A stretch of DNA of 64,000 bases from Flavobacterium sp. SH_e (GCF_025717045.1 NZ_JAOVZN010000008.1:595519-659518); one strand, 5' to 3'. Positions 52,702-61,622 are shown, counted from the first letter of the stretch. Made by a program: numbers and translations. Notes: generated by a model not told the origin, from the sequence alone.

Positions 52702-52915
52702 GCTGCTAAGATACTAAGGTTCTAAGTTGCTAAGTTTTTAAACTTAACTTTTGAATCTTAAATACAATTCTACAATAAAAGTCAAGAGATTCTAAGATCA
52801 AACTTAGATCTTAGAATCTTAATGACTTAAAAAAATCAAAATAAATCCACACAAAGTTATTCGGTTCGAGAGCAAACTTAGCATCTTAGAACCTTAGCAA
52901 CTTAGTGTCTAAAAA
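52702..52915. repeat. Nested inverted repeats (CTAAGATACTAAGGTTCTAAG family)
   Basis: An outer imperfect pair: GCTAAGATACTAAGGTTC-type arm (52704-52736) against CTTAGCATCTTAGAACCTTAG (52877 on). In the middle GATTCTAAGATC (52788-52799) pairs perfectly with 52807-52818. The arms are made of CTAAG words about 9-10 nt apart. Confidence 0.75.
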
Positions 52916-52923
52916 ATAAAATT

Positions 52924-53232
52924 ATGTTAATCGACTTAAACGAAGATACGTTAGCAGATTTAGTTGCTAAAAACGAAAAAGTAGTAGTACAATATTCAGC
53001 TTCATGGTGTGGAAATTGCCGTATTATGAAACCAAAATTCAAAAAATTAGCAACAGAAAATGAAGCTATCACTTTTGTTTTGGTTGATGCAGAAAACTCT
53101 CCTGAATCTAGAAAATTAGCTAATGTGAGCAACTTGCCTACTTTCGCTACTTTCGTAAACGGACAATTAGTTGGCGAAACGCAAACTAACAAACAAGAAG
53201 TTTTAATCGATCTTGTAAACGCAATTGCTTAA
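52924..53232 (+). CDS. Thioredoxin-family protein
   Basis: 102 residues with the thioredoxin fold: VVQYSASWCGNCRIMKPKFKKL, active site C29-G-N-C32 (CGNC rather than CGPC), and the cis-Pro region LPTFATFVNG. There is no signal peptide, so it is cytoplasmic. Placed after ahpC and before a small protein of unknown role, it probably donates electrons to the peroxiredoxin. Confidence 0.9.
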   Translation: MLIDLNEDTLADLVAKNEKVVVQYSASWCGNCRIMKPKFKKLATENEAITFVLVDAENSPESRKLANVSNLPTFATFVNGQLVGETQTNKQEVLIDLVNAIA

Positions 53233-53290
53233 TTAATAATTCGTTTTGTTAAAGTTTTAAACTTTGACAAAGCTCTTAAAACTCTACAAC

Positions 53291-53548
53291 ATGAAATTAC
53301 CAGTAATTAAGCATTTAACACAATTCATCGAAGAAAACGATCAGGATTATATCATTGAAACGATCGAAGTTCTAGAAGCGATGACTGAAATTCCTTCTCT
53401 AAAAGACGAAGAGTTAGACGTAATCGGTGAATTGATTTCGAATATGTACGGTGCCCTTGAAGTGCAAAAATTGGTTGCTCAAGGAACAGATAAAAAAGAA
53501 GCACTAAATACGTTTATGAAACGTGTATTGGGCTCAATCGACAAGTAA
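53291..53548 (+). CDS. Small hypothetical protein (DUF6952-like) after thioredoxin
   Basis: I start it at 53291 (MKLPVIKHLTQFIEENDQDY). The longer frame from 53264 adds nine residues with no support. The 85 residues are helical and acidic, ending FMKRVLGSIDK, with no membrane span. From memory it resembles a family (DUF6952) that follows thioredoxin in flavobacteria; not verified. It lies 58 nt after trx. Confidence 0.7.
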   Translation: MKLPVIKHLTQFIEENDQDYIIETIEVLEAMTEIPSLKDEELDVIGELISNMYGALEVQKLVAQGTDKKEALNTFMKRVLGSIDK

Positions 53549-53590
53549 ATCGATCCCTCCCAAGAATAAATTAAAAAAACAAAGCTGAGA

Positions 53591-53623
53591 AAGCGTTTCT
53601 AATTTAGGGACGCTTTTTTTTTA
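53591..53623 (+). terminator. Terminator of ahpC-trx cluster
   Basis: AAAGCGT with ACGCTTT plus inner wobble pairs (TCTAATTTAGG), followed by a run of Ts. It is 42 nt past the small-protein stop. Confidence 0.75.
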
Positions 53624-53637
53624 TTGTGACAAATGGT

Positions 53638-53761
53638 ACGCGGATGAAACAGATTCACTTCGTGAAGTCGCGGATCTAAAAGGATTTTTTTGTTTTATGT
53701 TAAATTAAAAAATTCTGTTTAGATCCGTGTTTTTGCGTAAGCAAATCCGTTTCATCCGCGT
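53638..53761. repeat. Multi-stem repeat ACGCGGATGAAACAGATT
   Basis: Arms 53638-53655 and 53744-53761 match 17 of 18. Beyond them are a CTTCGTGAAG hairpin on the left side and a TTTGCGTAAGCAAA hairpin on the right, then an inner pair CGGATCTAAA (53671-53680) / TTTAGATCCG (53718-53727). Together this folds as a stem, a pair of side hairpins and a second stem (a four-way-junction-like shape). No gene lies in 53624-53851. Confidence 0.8.
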
Positions 53762-53851
53762 CTAATCTATGGACAAACCAAAATAAAAATTCAGCTCCTT
53801 AATCTCTCCTTAAACCCATAACAAATACTTTTAGATTCAAATATTAATCCT

Positions 53852-53859
53852 TACTTTTG
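53852..53859 (+). promoter_or_regulatory. tpx -7 box
   Basis: TACTTTTG at 53852-53859, 27 nt before the tpx ATG. It is the same octamer as the ahpC -7 box. No TTG at the right spacing upstream. Confidence 0.5.
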
Positions 53860-53885
53860 AGCCTCATTAATTTTAAACAAAAATC

Positions 53886-54383
53886 ATGGCATCTATCACA
53901 TTAGGAGGAAATCCAGTTCATACATCAGGCGAATTGCCAGCAGTTGGATCACAATTAGCTGACTTCAAATTAGTTCAAAACGATTTATCAGTTGCTTCTT
54001 TAAGCACTTTCGCTGGAAAAAAATTAGTTTTAAATATCTTCCCTAGTGTTGATACAGGAACTTGCGCAACATCTGTTAGAACTTTCAACGCAAGTGCTAG
54101 CGGATTAGAAAACACTATAGTTTTATGTATTTCTAGAGATTTACCTTTCGCTCAAAAACGTTTCTGTGGTGCTGAAGGTTTAGAAAATGTAGTAAACTTA
54201 TCAGATTTTCAAACTGGTGCTTTTGGAAAAGCAAACGGTTTAGAAATCGTTGACGGACCTTTAGCAGGTTTACACTCAAGAGCCATCATTGTTGTTGATG
54301 CTAATGGAAAAATCGTTCACACAGAACAAGTTGCAGAAATTGCAAACGAACCAAATTACGAAGCAGCTTTAGCAGCACTATAA
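53886..54383 (+). CDS. tpx: Thiol peroxidase (atypical 2-Cys peroxiredoxin)
   Basis: Reduces lipid and other peroxides using thioredoxin. The 165 residues carry the peroxidatic Cys C60 in DTGTCATSVRTFN and the resolving Cys C94 in KRFCGAEGLENV. The family text LKLVQNDLS-type and SRDLPFAQKRFC is intact. It sits 13 nt before dgkA, so it may share the long run that follows. Confidence 0.93.
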   Translation: MASITLGGNPVHTSGELPAVGSQLADFKLVQNDLSVASLSTFAGKKLVLNIFPSVDTGTCATSVRTFNASASGLENTIVLCISRDLPFAQKRFCGAEGLENVVNLSDFQTGAFGKANGLEIVDGPLAGLHSRAIIVVDANGKIVHTEQVAEIANEPNYEAALAAL

Positions 54384-54396
54384 TATTTTCCTTTAA

Positions 54397-54771
54397 ATGG
54401 AGTTTCAAAAAGATAATACATTTGTTACAGGTCGGTTAAAAAGTATGACTTATGCTTTTAACGGAGCTGTAAAATTAATTAAAACAGAACACAGCATCAT
54501 GGTTCAATTCTCTTTAGGAATTATCATGACGATTGCTGGATTCTATTTTCATATTTCTCAAACCGAATGGCTGTGTCAGACACTTGCCATCGGTTTTGTT
54601 TTAAGCATTGAAGGATTAAATACAGCAGTTGAAAAAATTGCCGATTTTATCCATCCTGATTACAGCAAACGAATCGGTTTTATTAAAGATATTGCTGCCG
54701 GAGCGGTATTTTTTGCCGCAATGACTGCAATTGCAATAGGCTTGATTATTTATATCCCAAAATTTATTTAG
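54397..54771 (+). CDS. dgkA: Diacylglycerol/undecaprenol kinase family protein
   Basis: A small three-TM membrane kinase of the DgkA type, which phosphorylates diacylglycerol or undecaprenol. The 124 residues have the conserved RLKSMTYAFNGAVKLIKTEHS start, TM helices at about 35-52, 56-75 and 100-120, and the signature IEGLNTAVEKIADFIHPDY. The true acceptor in this phylum is not proven. It lies 13 nt after tpx and 18 nt before ftsK. Confidence 0.88.
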   Translation: MEFQKDNTFVTGRLKSMTYAFNGAVKLIKTEHSIMVQFSLGIIMTIAGFYFHISQTEWLCQTLAIGFVLSIEGLNTAVEKIADFIHPDYSKRIGFIKDIAAGAVFFAAMTAIAIGLIIYIPKFI

Positions 54772-54789
54772 GCAAAGGAAAACGCAAGA

Positions 54790-57240
54790 ATGGCAAAAAA
54801 TAAAAAAGAAACTGTAGATAAAAAAAACGAAAAACAGGAAGGAGTTAAAAGATCATTTAAGATGTCTAAACAACAAAGGTTTGTCTTAGGATGTCTTTTA
54901 GTTCTTTTTTCTATTGCACTATTAGTCGCATTTATTTCTTTTTATGTGAACGGGCAATGGCAGAATGATCAAAGTGTCATAAATCAGCTTGGTGATCGTA
55001 GCGAAATTGCTGAGAATTGGCTCGGAAAATTCGGTGCTTATCTTGCCGATTTGATTATTTATAGAGGTTTCGGACTTGCCTCTTTCATTTTTGTACGTTT
55101 ATTTTTCCTGACAGGAATGTTTTTAGCATTGGAGCTTTCGACCCAAAAACTAAAAAACACTTGGTTCTGGGATTTATTTGCCATTATTGTTGTTTCAGTA
55201 TTATTCGGTTTCTTTGCTACTTCTGCACCAGAATTAGGAGGAACAATTGGTTACGAACTAAATTTGTTTCTACAAGATTATATCGGAAAAACAGGAACTT
55301 TGCTTACTCTGCTTTTTGGACTAATAGTATATCTGATTTTCAAAATCAAATTATCACCAGAAAAAATTCAATCTTATTTTGATTCTACTAAAAAAGAATT
55401 CAAATCAGAATTAGACACTTTAAAACCATCTGTTCCACAGCCTGAAAGCGCTTATAATTTGGAAGAATTTGCAATTGAAGAACCAGAAAGTGATCCTGAA
55501 ATAGATGATATTCACATTAAAACGGTCGATTCTCAATTTGAAATCAATAAAGAAGCATTAAAACCAACCATTTCTCATTCTTCAGAAATTGAATTGAATC
55601 CGATTTTAAAACCAATTCAGCCACCGCCTACACAAATTACTGCAACTCCTGATGAGGCATTTGTTATTGAAAAAGCGGAAGAAGAAGATATTATTGAAGA
55701 AAACTTAGCTTCTCGCCTAGTTGCTGATTTCGGATTGTTTGATCCAACTTTGGATTTATCGAATTATAAATTCCCGACCATCGATTTATTAAAAGAATAT
55801 TCGACTGGCGGAATTACAATTAATCAGGAAGAATTAGAAGAAAATAAAAACAGGATTGTAGATACACTTCGCAACTACAAAATTGAAATTGCACAAATTA
55901 AAGCAACCGTTGGACCATCGGTTACTTTATATGAAATTGTTCCAGAAGCGGGAATCAGAATTTCTAAAATTAAGAGTTTAGAAGATGACATCGCTTTATC
56001 ATTATCAGCACTAGGAATTCGTATTATTGCGCCAATCCCAGGAAAAGGTACTATCGGTATTGAGGTTCCGAACAAAAACCCAACTATGGTTTCTATGAAA
56101 AGCGTTATTGGAGCTGCAAAGTTCCAAGAAGCCGAAATGGAATTGCCAATTGCATTAGGAAAAACCATTTCTAACGAAACTTTCGTTGTCGATTTAGCTA
56201 AAATGCCTCACTTATTGATGGCAGGAGCAACTGGACAAGGAAAGTCTGTTGGATTAAATGCGGTTTTAACTTCGCTATTATACAAAAAGCATCCAGCCGA
56301 AGTAAAATTTGTTTTAGTTGATCCTAAAAAAGTAGAGCTAACGCTTTTCAATAAAATTGAAAGACATTATTTAGCTAAACTTCCAGACACGGAAGATGCT
56401 ATTATTACAGATAATGCAAAAGTTGTCAATACTTTAAATTCGCTTTGTGTAGAAATGGATAATCGTTATTCTTTATTAAAAGATGCGATGGTTCGTAATA
56501 TTAAAGAATACAACGAGAAATTCAAGTCTAGAAAACTGAATCCAGAAGCTGGTCACCGATTTTTACCATACATCGTTTTGGTTGTCGATGAGTTTGCTGA
56601 TTTGATTATGACTGCTGGAAAAGAAGTTGAAGTTCCAATTGCGCGTTTGGCTCAATTAGCGCGTGCTATTGGTATTCATTTAATTATTGCAACACAAAGA
56701 CCTTCTGTAAACGTTATTACAGGTTTAATCAAAGCCAATTTCCCTGCAAGAATTGCATTTAGAGTAACTTCAAAAATTGACTCTAGAACAATTTTGGACA
56801 CACAAGGAGCCGACCAGTTAATTGGACGAGGAGATTTATTATATACCAACGGAAACGATGTGATTCGTGTTCAATGCGCTTTCATTGACACTCCAGAGGT
56901 TGAAAAAATTACAGATTTTATTGGCGGACAAAAAGCTTATGCCACGGCTTATTTACTTCCAGAGTTTGTTGGAGAAGAAAGTGGCATTAATCTTGATATA
57001 GATATTTCCGAAAGAGATACTTTATTTAGAGAGGCGGCAGAGATAATTGTCAATGCCCAGCAGGGTTCTGCTTCTTTATTGCAACGAAAATTAAAATTAG
57101 GATACAACAGAGCAGGTCGTTTAATCGATCAGCTGGAAGCGGCAGGTATTGTTGGTCCGTTTGAAGGTAGTAAAGCCAGAAGCGTAAATATTTTAGACTT
57201 AAGTGCTCTTGATAAATTTTTTAATAATGAACAAAATTAA
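54790..57240 (+). CDS. ftsK: DNA translocase FtsK
   Basis: Pumps DNA to the dif site at division. The 816 residues have a four-TM N-terminal anchor (about 28-190), a linker rich in Pro/Glu (about 215-330), the beta ATPase domain with Walker A GATGQGKSV near 480 and Walker B VDEFADLIMTAGKEVE near 600, and the winged-helix gamma domain at the end (ASLLQRKLKLGYNRAGRLI). All the RecA-type motifs are in place. It is followed by lolA within 53 nt or less. Confidence 0.95.
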   Translation: MAKNKKETVDKKNEKQEGVKRSFKMSKQQRFVLGCLLVLFSIALLVAFISFYVNGQWQNDQSVINQLGDRSEIAENWLGKFGAYLADLIIYRGFGLASFIFVRLFFLTGMFLALELSTQKLKNTWFWDLFAIIVVSVLFGFFATSAPELGGTIGYELNLFLQDYIGKTGTLLTLLFGLIVYLIFKIKLSPEKIQSYFDSTKKEFKSELDTLKPSVPQPESAYNLEEFAIEEPESDPEIDDIHIKTVDSQFEINKEALKPTISHSSEIELNPILKPIQPPPTQITATPDEAFVIEKAEEEDIIEENLASRLVADFGLFDPTLDLSNYKFPTIDLLKEYSTGGITINQEELEENKNRIVDTLRNYKIEIAQIKATVGPSVTLYEIVPEAGIRISKIKSLEDDIALSLSALGIRIIAPIPGKGTIGIEVPNKNPTMVSMKSVIGAAKFQEAEMELPIALGKTISNETFVVDLAKMPHLLMAGATGQGKSVGLNAVLTSLLYKKHPAEVKFVLVDPKKVELTLFNKIERHYLAKLPDTEDAIITDNAKVVNTLNSLCVEMDNRYSLLKDAMVRNIKEYNEKFKSRKLNPEAGHRFLPYIVLVVDEFADLIMTAGKEVEVPIARLAQLARAIGIHLIIATQRPSVNVITGLIKANFPARIAFRVTSKIDSRTILDTQGADQLIGRGDLLYTNGNDVIRVQCAFIDTPEVEKITDFIGGQKAYATAYLLPEFVGEESGINLDIDISERDTLFREAAEIIVNAQQGSASLLQRKLKLGYNRAGRLIDQLEAAGIVGPFEGSKARSVNILDLSALDKFFNNEQN

Positions 57241-57292
57241 TCCAATCATGAAAGCAAAAATTCAAGAAATCAACAACAATTCTATCACAAAC

Positions 57293-57940
57293 ATGACTAA
57301 AAAGTGTTTTCAAATGGCATTTATATTGCTTTTGAGCTTCACTTCTATTCAAGCTCAAGATAAAAAAGCGAAAGATTTATTGAACGAAGTAACTTCTAAA
57401 ATAAAAAGCTACGACAATATTGTTATAGATTTTAAATACTCTTTGAATAATGCCAAGGAAAACATAAATCAAGACAGTAAAGGAAATGTTACAATGAAAG
57501 GAAATCAATATGTATTGAATTTCATGGGCGTTACTAAAATTTTTGACGGTCAAAAAACTTACACTATTGTTCCTGAAGACGAAGAAGTTACTATTTCTAA
57601 AGTAAACGAGAAAGACGACAACGCAATTACGCCTTCAAAAATGCTTACTTTCTTTAATTCTGGCTACAAATACAATATGGATATTGTTCAAAATGTAAAA
57701 GGAAGAAAGATTCAATACATCAAACTGGTTCCTACTAGCGGAAAAGATCAAAGAAAAGAAATTTTGTTAGGCATTGACGTTCAGACAAAACACATCTATA
57801 ATTTGATTGAAACAGGAAAAAACGGAACAAAAACAACTTTAACCGTTAATTCTTTTAAAACCAATCAGCCATTATCAAAAAATCAATTTACCTTTGTAGC
57901 GAGTAAATACCCGAAATACTACATTAATAAATTAGATTAA
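57293..57940 (+). CDS. lolA: Outer-membrane lipoprotein carrier LolA
   Basis: Carries lipoproteins through the periplasm. I chose 57293 (MTKKCFQMAFILLLSFTSIQA, then QDKKAK) because it gives a compact signal peptide. Longer starts at 57203, 57227 and 57248 would put 15-30 Asn-rich residues in front and would overlap ftsK (57203, 57227). The mature LolA fold includes SYDNIVIDFKYSL, QDSKGNVTMKGNQYVLNF and the C-terminal TLTVNSFKTNQPLSKNQFTF. The start needs checking by N-terminal data or comparison. Confidence 0.82.
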   Translation: MTKKCFQMAFILLLSFTSIQAQDKKAKDLLNEVTSKIKSYDNIVIDFKYSLNNAKENINQDSKGNVTMKGNQYVLNFMGVTKIFDGQKTYTIVPEDEEVTISKVNEKDDNAITPSKMLTFFNSGYKYNMDIVQNVKGRKIQYIKLVPTSGKDQRKEILLGIDVQTKHIYNLIETGKNGTKTTLTVNSFKTNQPLSKNQFTFVASKYPKYYINKLD

Positions 57941-57948
57941 TCAGAAGG

Positions 57949-59403
57949 TTGAAAATTCTAGACAAATACTTATTAAAAACATTCTTATTTACATTTGCTA
58001 CGGTATTTGTAATCCTATTTTTCATATTCATACTCCAAACAGTATGGCTATTTATTTCAGAACTAGCAGGTAAAGATCTAGACTTAATATTGGTCGTGAA
58101 ATTCCTGCTTTTTTCTATGCCACGTATTATACCGCTTGTTTTACCGCTGTCGGTTTTGTTAGCTTCAATTATGACTTTCGGAAATTTAGCCGAAAATTAT
58201 GAGTTTGCAGCAATGAAATCTTCTGGAATATCACTACAAAGAGCCATGCGTGTATTGATTATTTTCATTTTCGTTTTGAGTATTGTTGCTTTTTGGTTTG
58301 CAAATAATGTTATTCCGTATGCTGAATATAAATTTGTCAATTTTAGAAAAAATATTGCACAAGCCAAACCTGCAATGGCCATTGCAGAAGGTCAGTTTAA
58401 TGATGTTGGAACTTATAACATTAAGGTAAACAAGAAATCTGGCGAAAATGGCAATCATCTTACTGGTGTGACTATTCACGAGAAAGCGAATAATATGGGT
58501 GAAAATAAAACCGTTATTAAATCAAAAACAGGTGAATTAATCAGTAGTGAAAAATCAAGCATTTTAAAATTGGTCTTAAATGATGGTTATTATTACCAAG
58601 ATGTAACTCCAAAAAAGTACGAGGATCGTGCAAAATTGCCTTTTATAAAAGGAAAATTTAAAACGCAGATCATCAATATAGACTTATCTGAATTAAACAA
58701 AGTTGACGACAGCAAAGAAAGCATTGCAGGGACAAATGCAATGTTAAATGTTAGTGAGTTGCGATATACTTTAGATTCGCTAAGCAAAAATTTAGATAAC
58801 GAAATCGTTTCTTTTTCTGAAAACATCAATCAGCGCGTTGGAATAAAAAAAACTAATCCTGCCGTAAAAAAAGATTTAAAGAAAAAACAGCTGCCAAATG
58901 AGCTTTTGTCCATGTATTCTAACAAAGACAAAGTAGATATTTTGAAAATGGCGGGAAGTAATATAACTAGCAATATCTATTCTATAGAAACTACGCAAAA
59001 AGATTTAAAAGACAAACAACGCGAGATTAATAAACATTTGAGCGCATTATATGAAAAATTTGTAATTGCTTTTGCTTGTTTTTTAATGTTCTTTATTGGT
59101 GCTCCACTTGGTGCTATTATTAGAAAAGGTGGACTTGGACTTCCAATTGTATTCGCAGTTTTGATCTTTATTACTTTCCATTTCATCAATACATTTGGAA
59201 AACGATTATCGCAAGAAGGCGGAATGACTCCATTTTTAGGATCTTGGATATCTTCTTTTATCCTGTCGCCATTAGCGATTCTTTTGACTTATCGTGCTAC
59301 AAACGACAACGGATTAATCAATTTTGATGCGATTACAACTCCGATTTCACAACTATTTCAGAAAATCTCTGAGCGGTTCTTACCAGCTCAAAAGCAAGAA
59401 TAA
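57949..59403 (+). CDS. LptF/LptG-type permease
   Basis: Inner-membrane part of the LPS export machinery (YjgP/YjgQ type). The start codon is TTG at 57949, with AGAAGG directly before it (too close for a normal ribosome-binding site). The 484 residues begin KILDKYLLKTFLFTF, have six TM helices (three before and three after a periplasmic domain of about 130-370), and the text PLSVLLASIMTFGNLAENYE and IKSSGISLQRAM-type (AAMKSSGISLQRAMR) is the family core. It lies 8 nt after lolA. Only one of the F/G pair is in the window. Confidence 0.9.
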   Translation: MKILDKYLLKTFLFTFATVFVILFFIFILQTVWLFISELAGKDLDLILVVKFLLFSMPRIIPLVLPLSVLLASIMTFGNLAENYEFAAMKSSGISLQRAMRVLIIFIFVLSIVAFWFANNVIPYAEYKFVNFRKNIAQAKPAMAIAEGQFNDVGTYNIKVNKKSGENGNHLTGVTIHEKANNMGENKTVIKSKTGELISSEKSSILKLVLNDGYYYQDVTPKKYEDRAKLPFIKGKFKTQIINIDLSELNKVDDSKESIAGTNAMLNVSELRYTLDSLSKNLDNEIVSFSENINQRVGIKKTNPAVKKDLKKKQLPNELLSMYSNKDKVDILKMAGSNITSNIYSIETTQKDLKDKQREINKHLSALYEKFVIAFACFLMFFIGAPLGAIIRKGGLGLPIVFAVLIFITFHFINTFGKRLSQEGGMTPFLGSWISSFILSPLAILLTYRATNDNGLINFDAITTPISQLFQKISERFLPAQKQE

Positions 59404-59405
59404 TT

Positions 59406-60539
59406 ATGTCAACAACAAAAATACAATTGAACACCATTGAGGAAGCTATAGAAGATATTCGTCAAGGTAAAGTTATCATTGTAGTCGATGATGAAGATCG
59501 TGAAAATGAAGGTGATTTTTTAGCTGCTGCTGAAAAAGTAACTCCAGAAATGATCAATTTTATGGCTACACATGGGCGTGGTTTAATTTGCACCCCGCTT
59601 ACTGAAAGCCGATGCAAAGAATTGGATCTTCGTGCAATGGTTACCAATAACACAGATCATATGGAAACTGCTTTTACTGTTTCAGTAGATTTAAAAGGTC
59701 ACGGAGTTACAACTGGTATTTCCGCTTCTGATCGCGCTAAAACAGTTCAATCTCTTGTTGATCCTAATACAAAACCACATGATTTAGCTCGTCCTGGCCA
59801 TATTTTCCCTTTAATTGCAAAACAAGGCGGTGTTTTAAGAAGAACCGGACATACTGAAGCAGCGATTGATTTTGCACGTTTGGCTGGATTTAAACCTGCA
59901 GGTGTAATCTGTGAAATCTTAAACGAAGATGGAACAATGTCTCGTCTTCCTGAATTGATTAAAGTAGCAAAGAAATTTGATTTAAAATTAGTTTCTATTG
60001 AAGATTTGGTTGCCTATAGAATGCAACACGACAGTTTGATTGTCAAAAAAGAAGATTTTGATATTGAAACTCGTTTTGGAACTTTCCGATTGAGAGCTTA
60101 TGAGCAAACCACAAATAAACAAATCCATATTGCTTTAACAAAAGGAACCTGGAATTTAGGAGAACCTATTTTAACTAGAATTCACTCTTCGCAGGTAAAC
60201 AACGATTTATTAGGCACATTAACTAATAATGCAGAACAACAGTTGGATGATATGTTTAAAGTAATCAATGAGAATGGAAAAGGCGCTGTTATATTCATTA
60301 ATCAAGACATGACAGCTGTTAACCTTTTAAATAGAATTTCGGAGCTTAAAACATTACAATCTAACGGAACTCTAAAAGCTCCAAAAGTTATTATCGACAG
60401 TAAAGATTACGGAATTGGAGCGCAAATCCTTCACGATATTGATATTTCTAAAATAAAATTGGTTTCGAATACAGAACAAACAAAACGTGTCGGTATGATT
60501 GGATACGGACTTGAAATTATAGAATACGTTAAATACTAA
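59406..60539 (+). CDS. ribB: DHBP synthase RibB with degenerate GTP-cyclohydrolase-II half
   Basis: The N-terminal about 200 residues make 3,4-dihydroxy-2-butanone 4-phosphate for riboflavin: DDEDRENEGDF, THGRGLICTPLTESR, DHMETAFTVSVD and RTGHTEAAIDFARLAG are all intact. The C-terminal half (about 210-377) keeps the shape of GTP cyclohydrolase II (RIHSSQVNNDLLGTL at 258, GAVIFINQD, YGIGAQILHD and GYGLEIIEY), but every Zn-binding Cys of the RibA motif is absent. It thus resembles RibBX proteins known from Proteobacteria, with a non-catalytic second half. It begins 2 nt after the permease gene. Confidence 0.88.
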   Translation: MSTTKIQLNTIEEAIEDIRQGKVIIVVDDEDRENEGDFLAAAEKVTPEMINFMATHGRGLICTPLTESRCKELDLRAMVTNNTDHMETAFTVSVDLKGHGVTTGISASDRAKTVQSLVDPNTKPHDLARPGHIFPLIAKQGGVLRRTGHTEAAIDFARLAGFKPAGVICEILNEDGTMSRLPELIKVAKKFDLKLVSIEDLVAYRMQHDSLIVKKEDFDIETRFGTFRLRAYEQTTNKQIHIALTKGTWNLGEPILTRIHSSQVNNDLLGTLTNNAEQQLDDMFKVINENGKGAVIFINQDMTAVNLLNRISELKTLQSNGTLKAPKVIIDSKDYGIGAQILHDIDISKIKLVSNTEQTKRVGMIGYGLEIIEYVKY

Positions 60540-60540
60540 T

Positions 60541-60939
60541 ATGGGAACGGTCGAAGAAAGAATTTTAAAATCGGAAACACGAATTTTTAAAGCAGTTTTC
60601 CCAAGCACTACAAATCATTATGATACTTTATTTGGGGGAACAGCACTGCATCTTATGGATGAAGTAGCTTTCATCTGTGCTACACGTTTCAGCCGCAAAA
60701 AGGTTGTTACTATTTCCACTGGTCAAATTGACTTTAAAAAAGCAATTCCTGCAGGAACTTTAATCGAATTAGTTGCAAAAGTTGACAGCGTTGGAAGAAC
60801 TAGCTGTAAAATTCATGTCGATATTTTTATGGAACAAATGTATTCTGAACTTCGCGAAACGGTAGTTTCAGGAACTTTTTCTTTTGTAGCTGTTGACGAA
60901 AACAAAAAACCAACGCCAATTTTAGACGATTTAGATTAA
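60541..60939 (+). CDS. Acyl-CoA thioesterase (YciA-like hotdog)
   Basis: Cleaves acyl-CoA. The 132 residues are one hotdog domain: HYDTLFGGTALHLMDEVAFI (catalytic-type Asp near 40), RFSRKKVVTISTGQIDFKKAI, then VDSVGRTSCKIHVDIFMEQM. The next codon after the ribB stop is followed by this ATG with one nt between, so it is the last gene of the long run. No signal peptide, so cytoplasmic. Confidence 0.88.
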   Translation: MGTVEERILKSETRIFKAVFPSTTNHYDTLFGGTALHLMDEVAFICATRFSRKKVVTISTGQIDFKKAIPAGTLIELVAKVDSVGRTSCKIHVDIFMEQMYSELRETVVSGTFSFVAVDENKKPTPILDDLD

Positions 60940-61049
60940 TTTTTTAAAAATATTATTTTCGGAAATACTGATAATTAGATACTTGAAAATTATCTTTAAA
61001 AACTTAAAAAAAAAGTCCAAAAAAAGTTTTAATAACCGAAAAACCGTCT

Positions 61050-61057
61050 TATATTTG
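61050..61057 (+). promoter_or_regulatory. tRNA-Ser promoter
   Basis: TATATTTG at 61050-61057, with TTTT at 61027-61030 a 19-nt spacer away. It sits 33 nt before the mature tRNA end. Confidence 0.55.
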
Positions 61058-61089
61058 CACCCGCAATCAGCTAATGAAAGCGACATACT

Positions 61090-61174
61090 GGAGAAATGGC
61101 AGAGCGGTCGAATGCGGCAGTCTTGAAAACTGTTGACTGTAACAGGTCCGGGGGTTCGAATCCCTCTTTCTCCG
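61090..61174 (+). tRNA. tRNA-Ser(UGA)
   Basis: An 85-nt cloverleaf with acceptor GGAGAAA (61090-61096) and TTTCTCC (61167-61173), discriminator G at 61174. The anticodon stem GCAGT/ACTGT encloses CTTGAAA, so the anticodon is TGA (61124-61126), reading UCA. A long variable arm marks it as serine. The T loop contains GGTTCGAATCC. CCA is not encoded. Confidence 0.93.
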
Positions 61175-61177
61175 CGG

Positions 61178-61204
61178 AAAGCACCTCAATGGGGTGCTTT
61201 TTAC
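61178..61204 (+). terminator. tRNA-Ser terminator
   Basis: AAAGCACC (61178-61185) with GGTGCTTT (61193-61200) around 7 nt, then TTTT. Confidence 0.85.
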
Positions 61205-61622
61205 ATTTCAATACTTTCCTTACTTTACAAAACATTATATTTTAGATTACTGGCAAGTCATTGGTTTATTGCTAAAAACCTTTAAATCTCATCAGATAAG
61301 TGCTCTATTTAGTATGCTAACAGACCTATTGCACTTCAGGCAAAGCTTTTGCTTATTACAAGATAAAAATTATAAAAATTGGCTGAAATGGCTTATATGT
61401 TAGAATCTAAACATAAAAGTCTTTTCAAAAACATTTTAACAATACCCCAAAATTTATTATTAGAAGAAAAAATAAAACCTGCTGAAAAGCTCTTAAAAAG
61501 CGGATAGATACAGTGTTAAACACTATTATGTTTTGGACTTAATCACAAAACTCAGCATTTATGCACTAAATATTTTGAGCTTCTAAAACAAAGCCTACTG
61601 ACGATTTCGTAAAAAATTAAAC
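61205..61622. other. Gene-free region after tRNA-Ser
   Basis: No convincing gene. A 69-codon frame at 61194-61403 begins inside the terminator. A 39-codon frame at 61388-61507 (MAYMLESKHKSLFKN start, then GG-less helical text ending LLKSG) is the only candidate, and it has no homology I can see. tRNA ends are common integration points, but no integrase or attachment repeat is visible. Confidence 0.45.

Noticed and set aside
61090..61174. Integration hotspot at tRNA-Ser
   Set aside because: No integrase, no 3'-end duplication of the tRNA and no foreign-looking genes follow.
61194..61403. 69-codon frame after tRNA-Ser
   Set aside because: It begins inside the terminator stem and its sequence has no family text.
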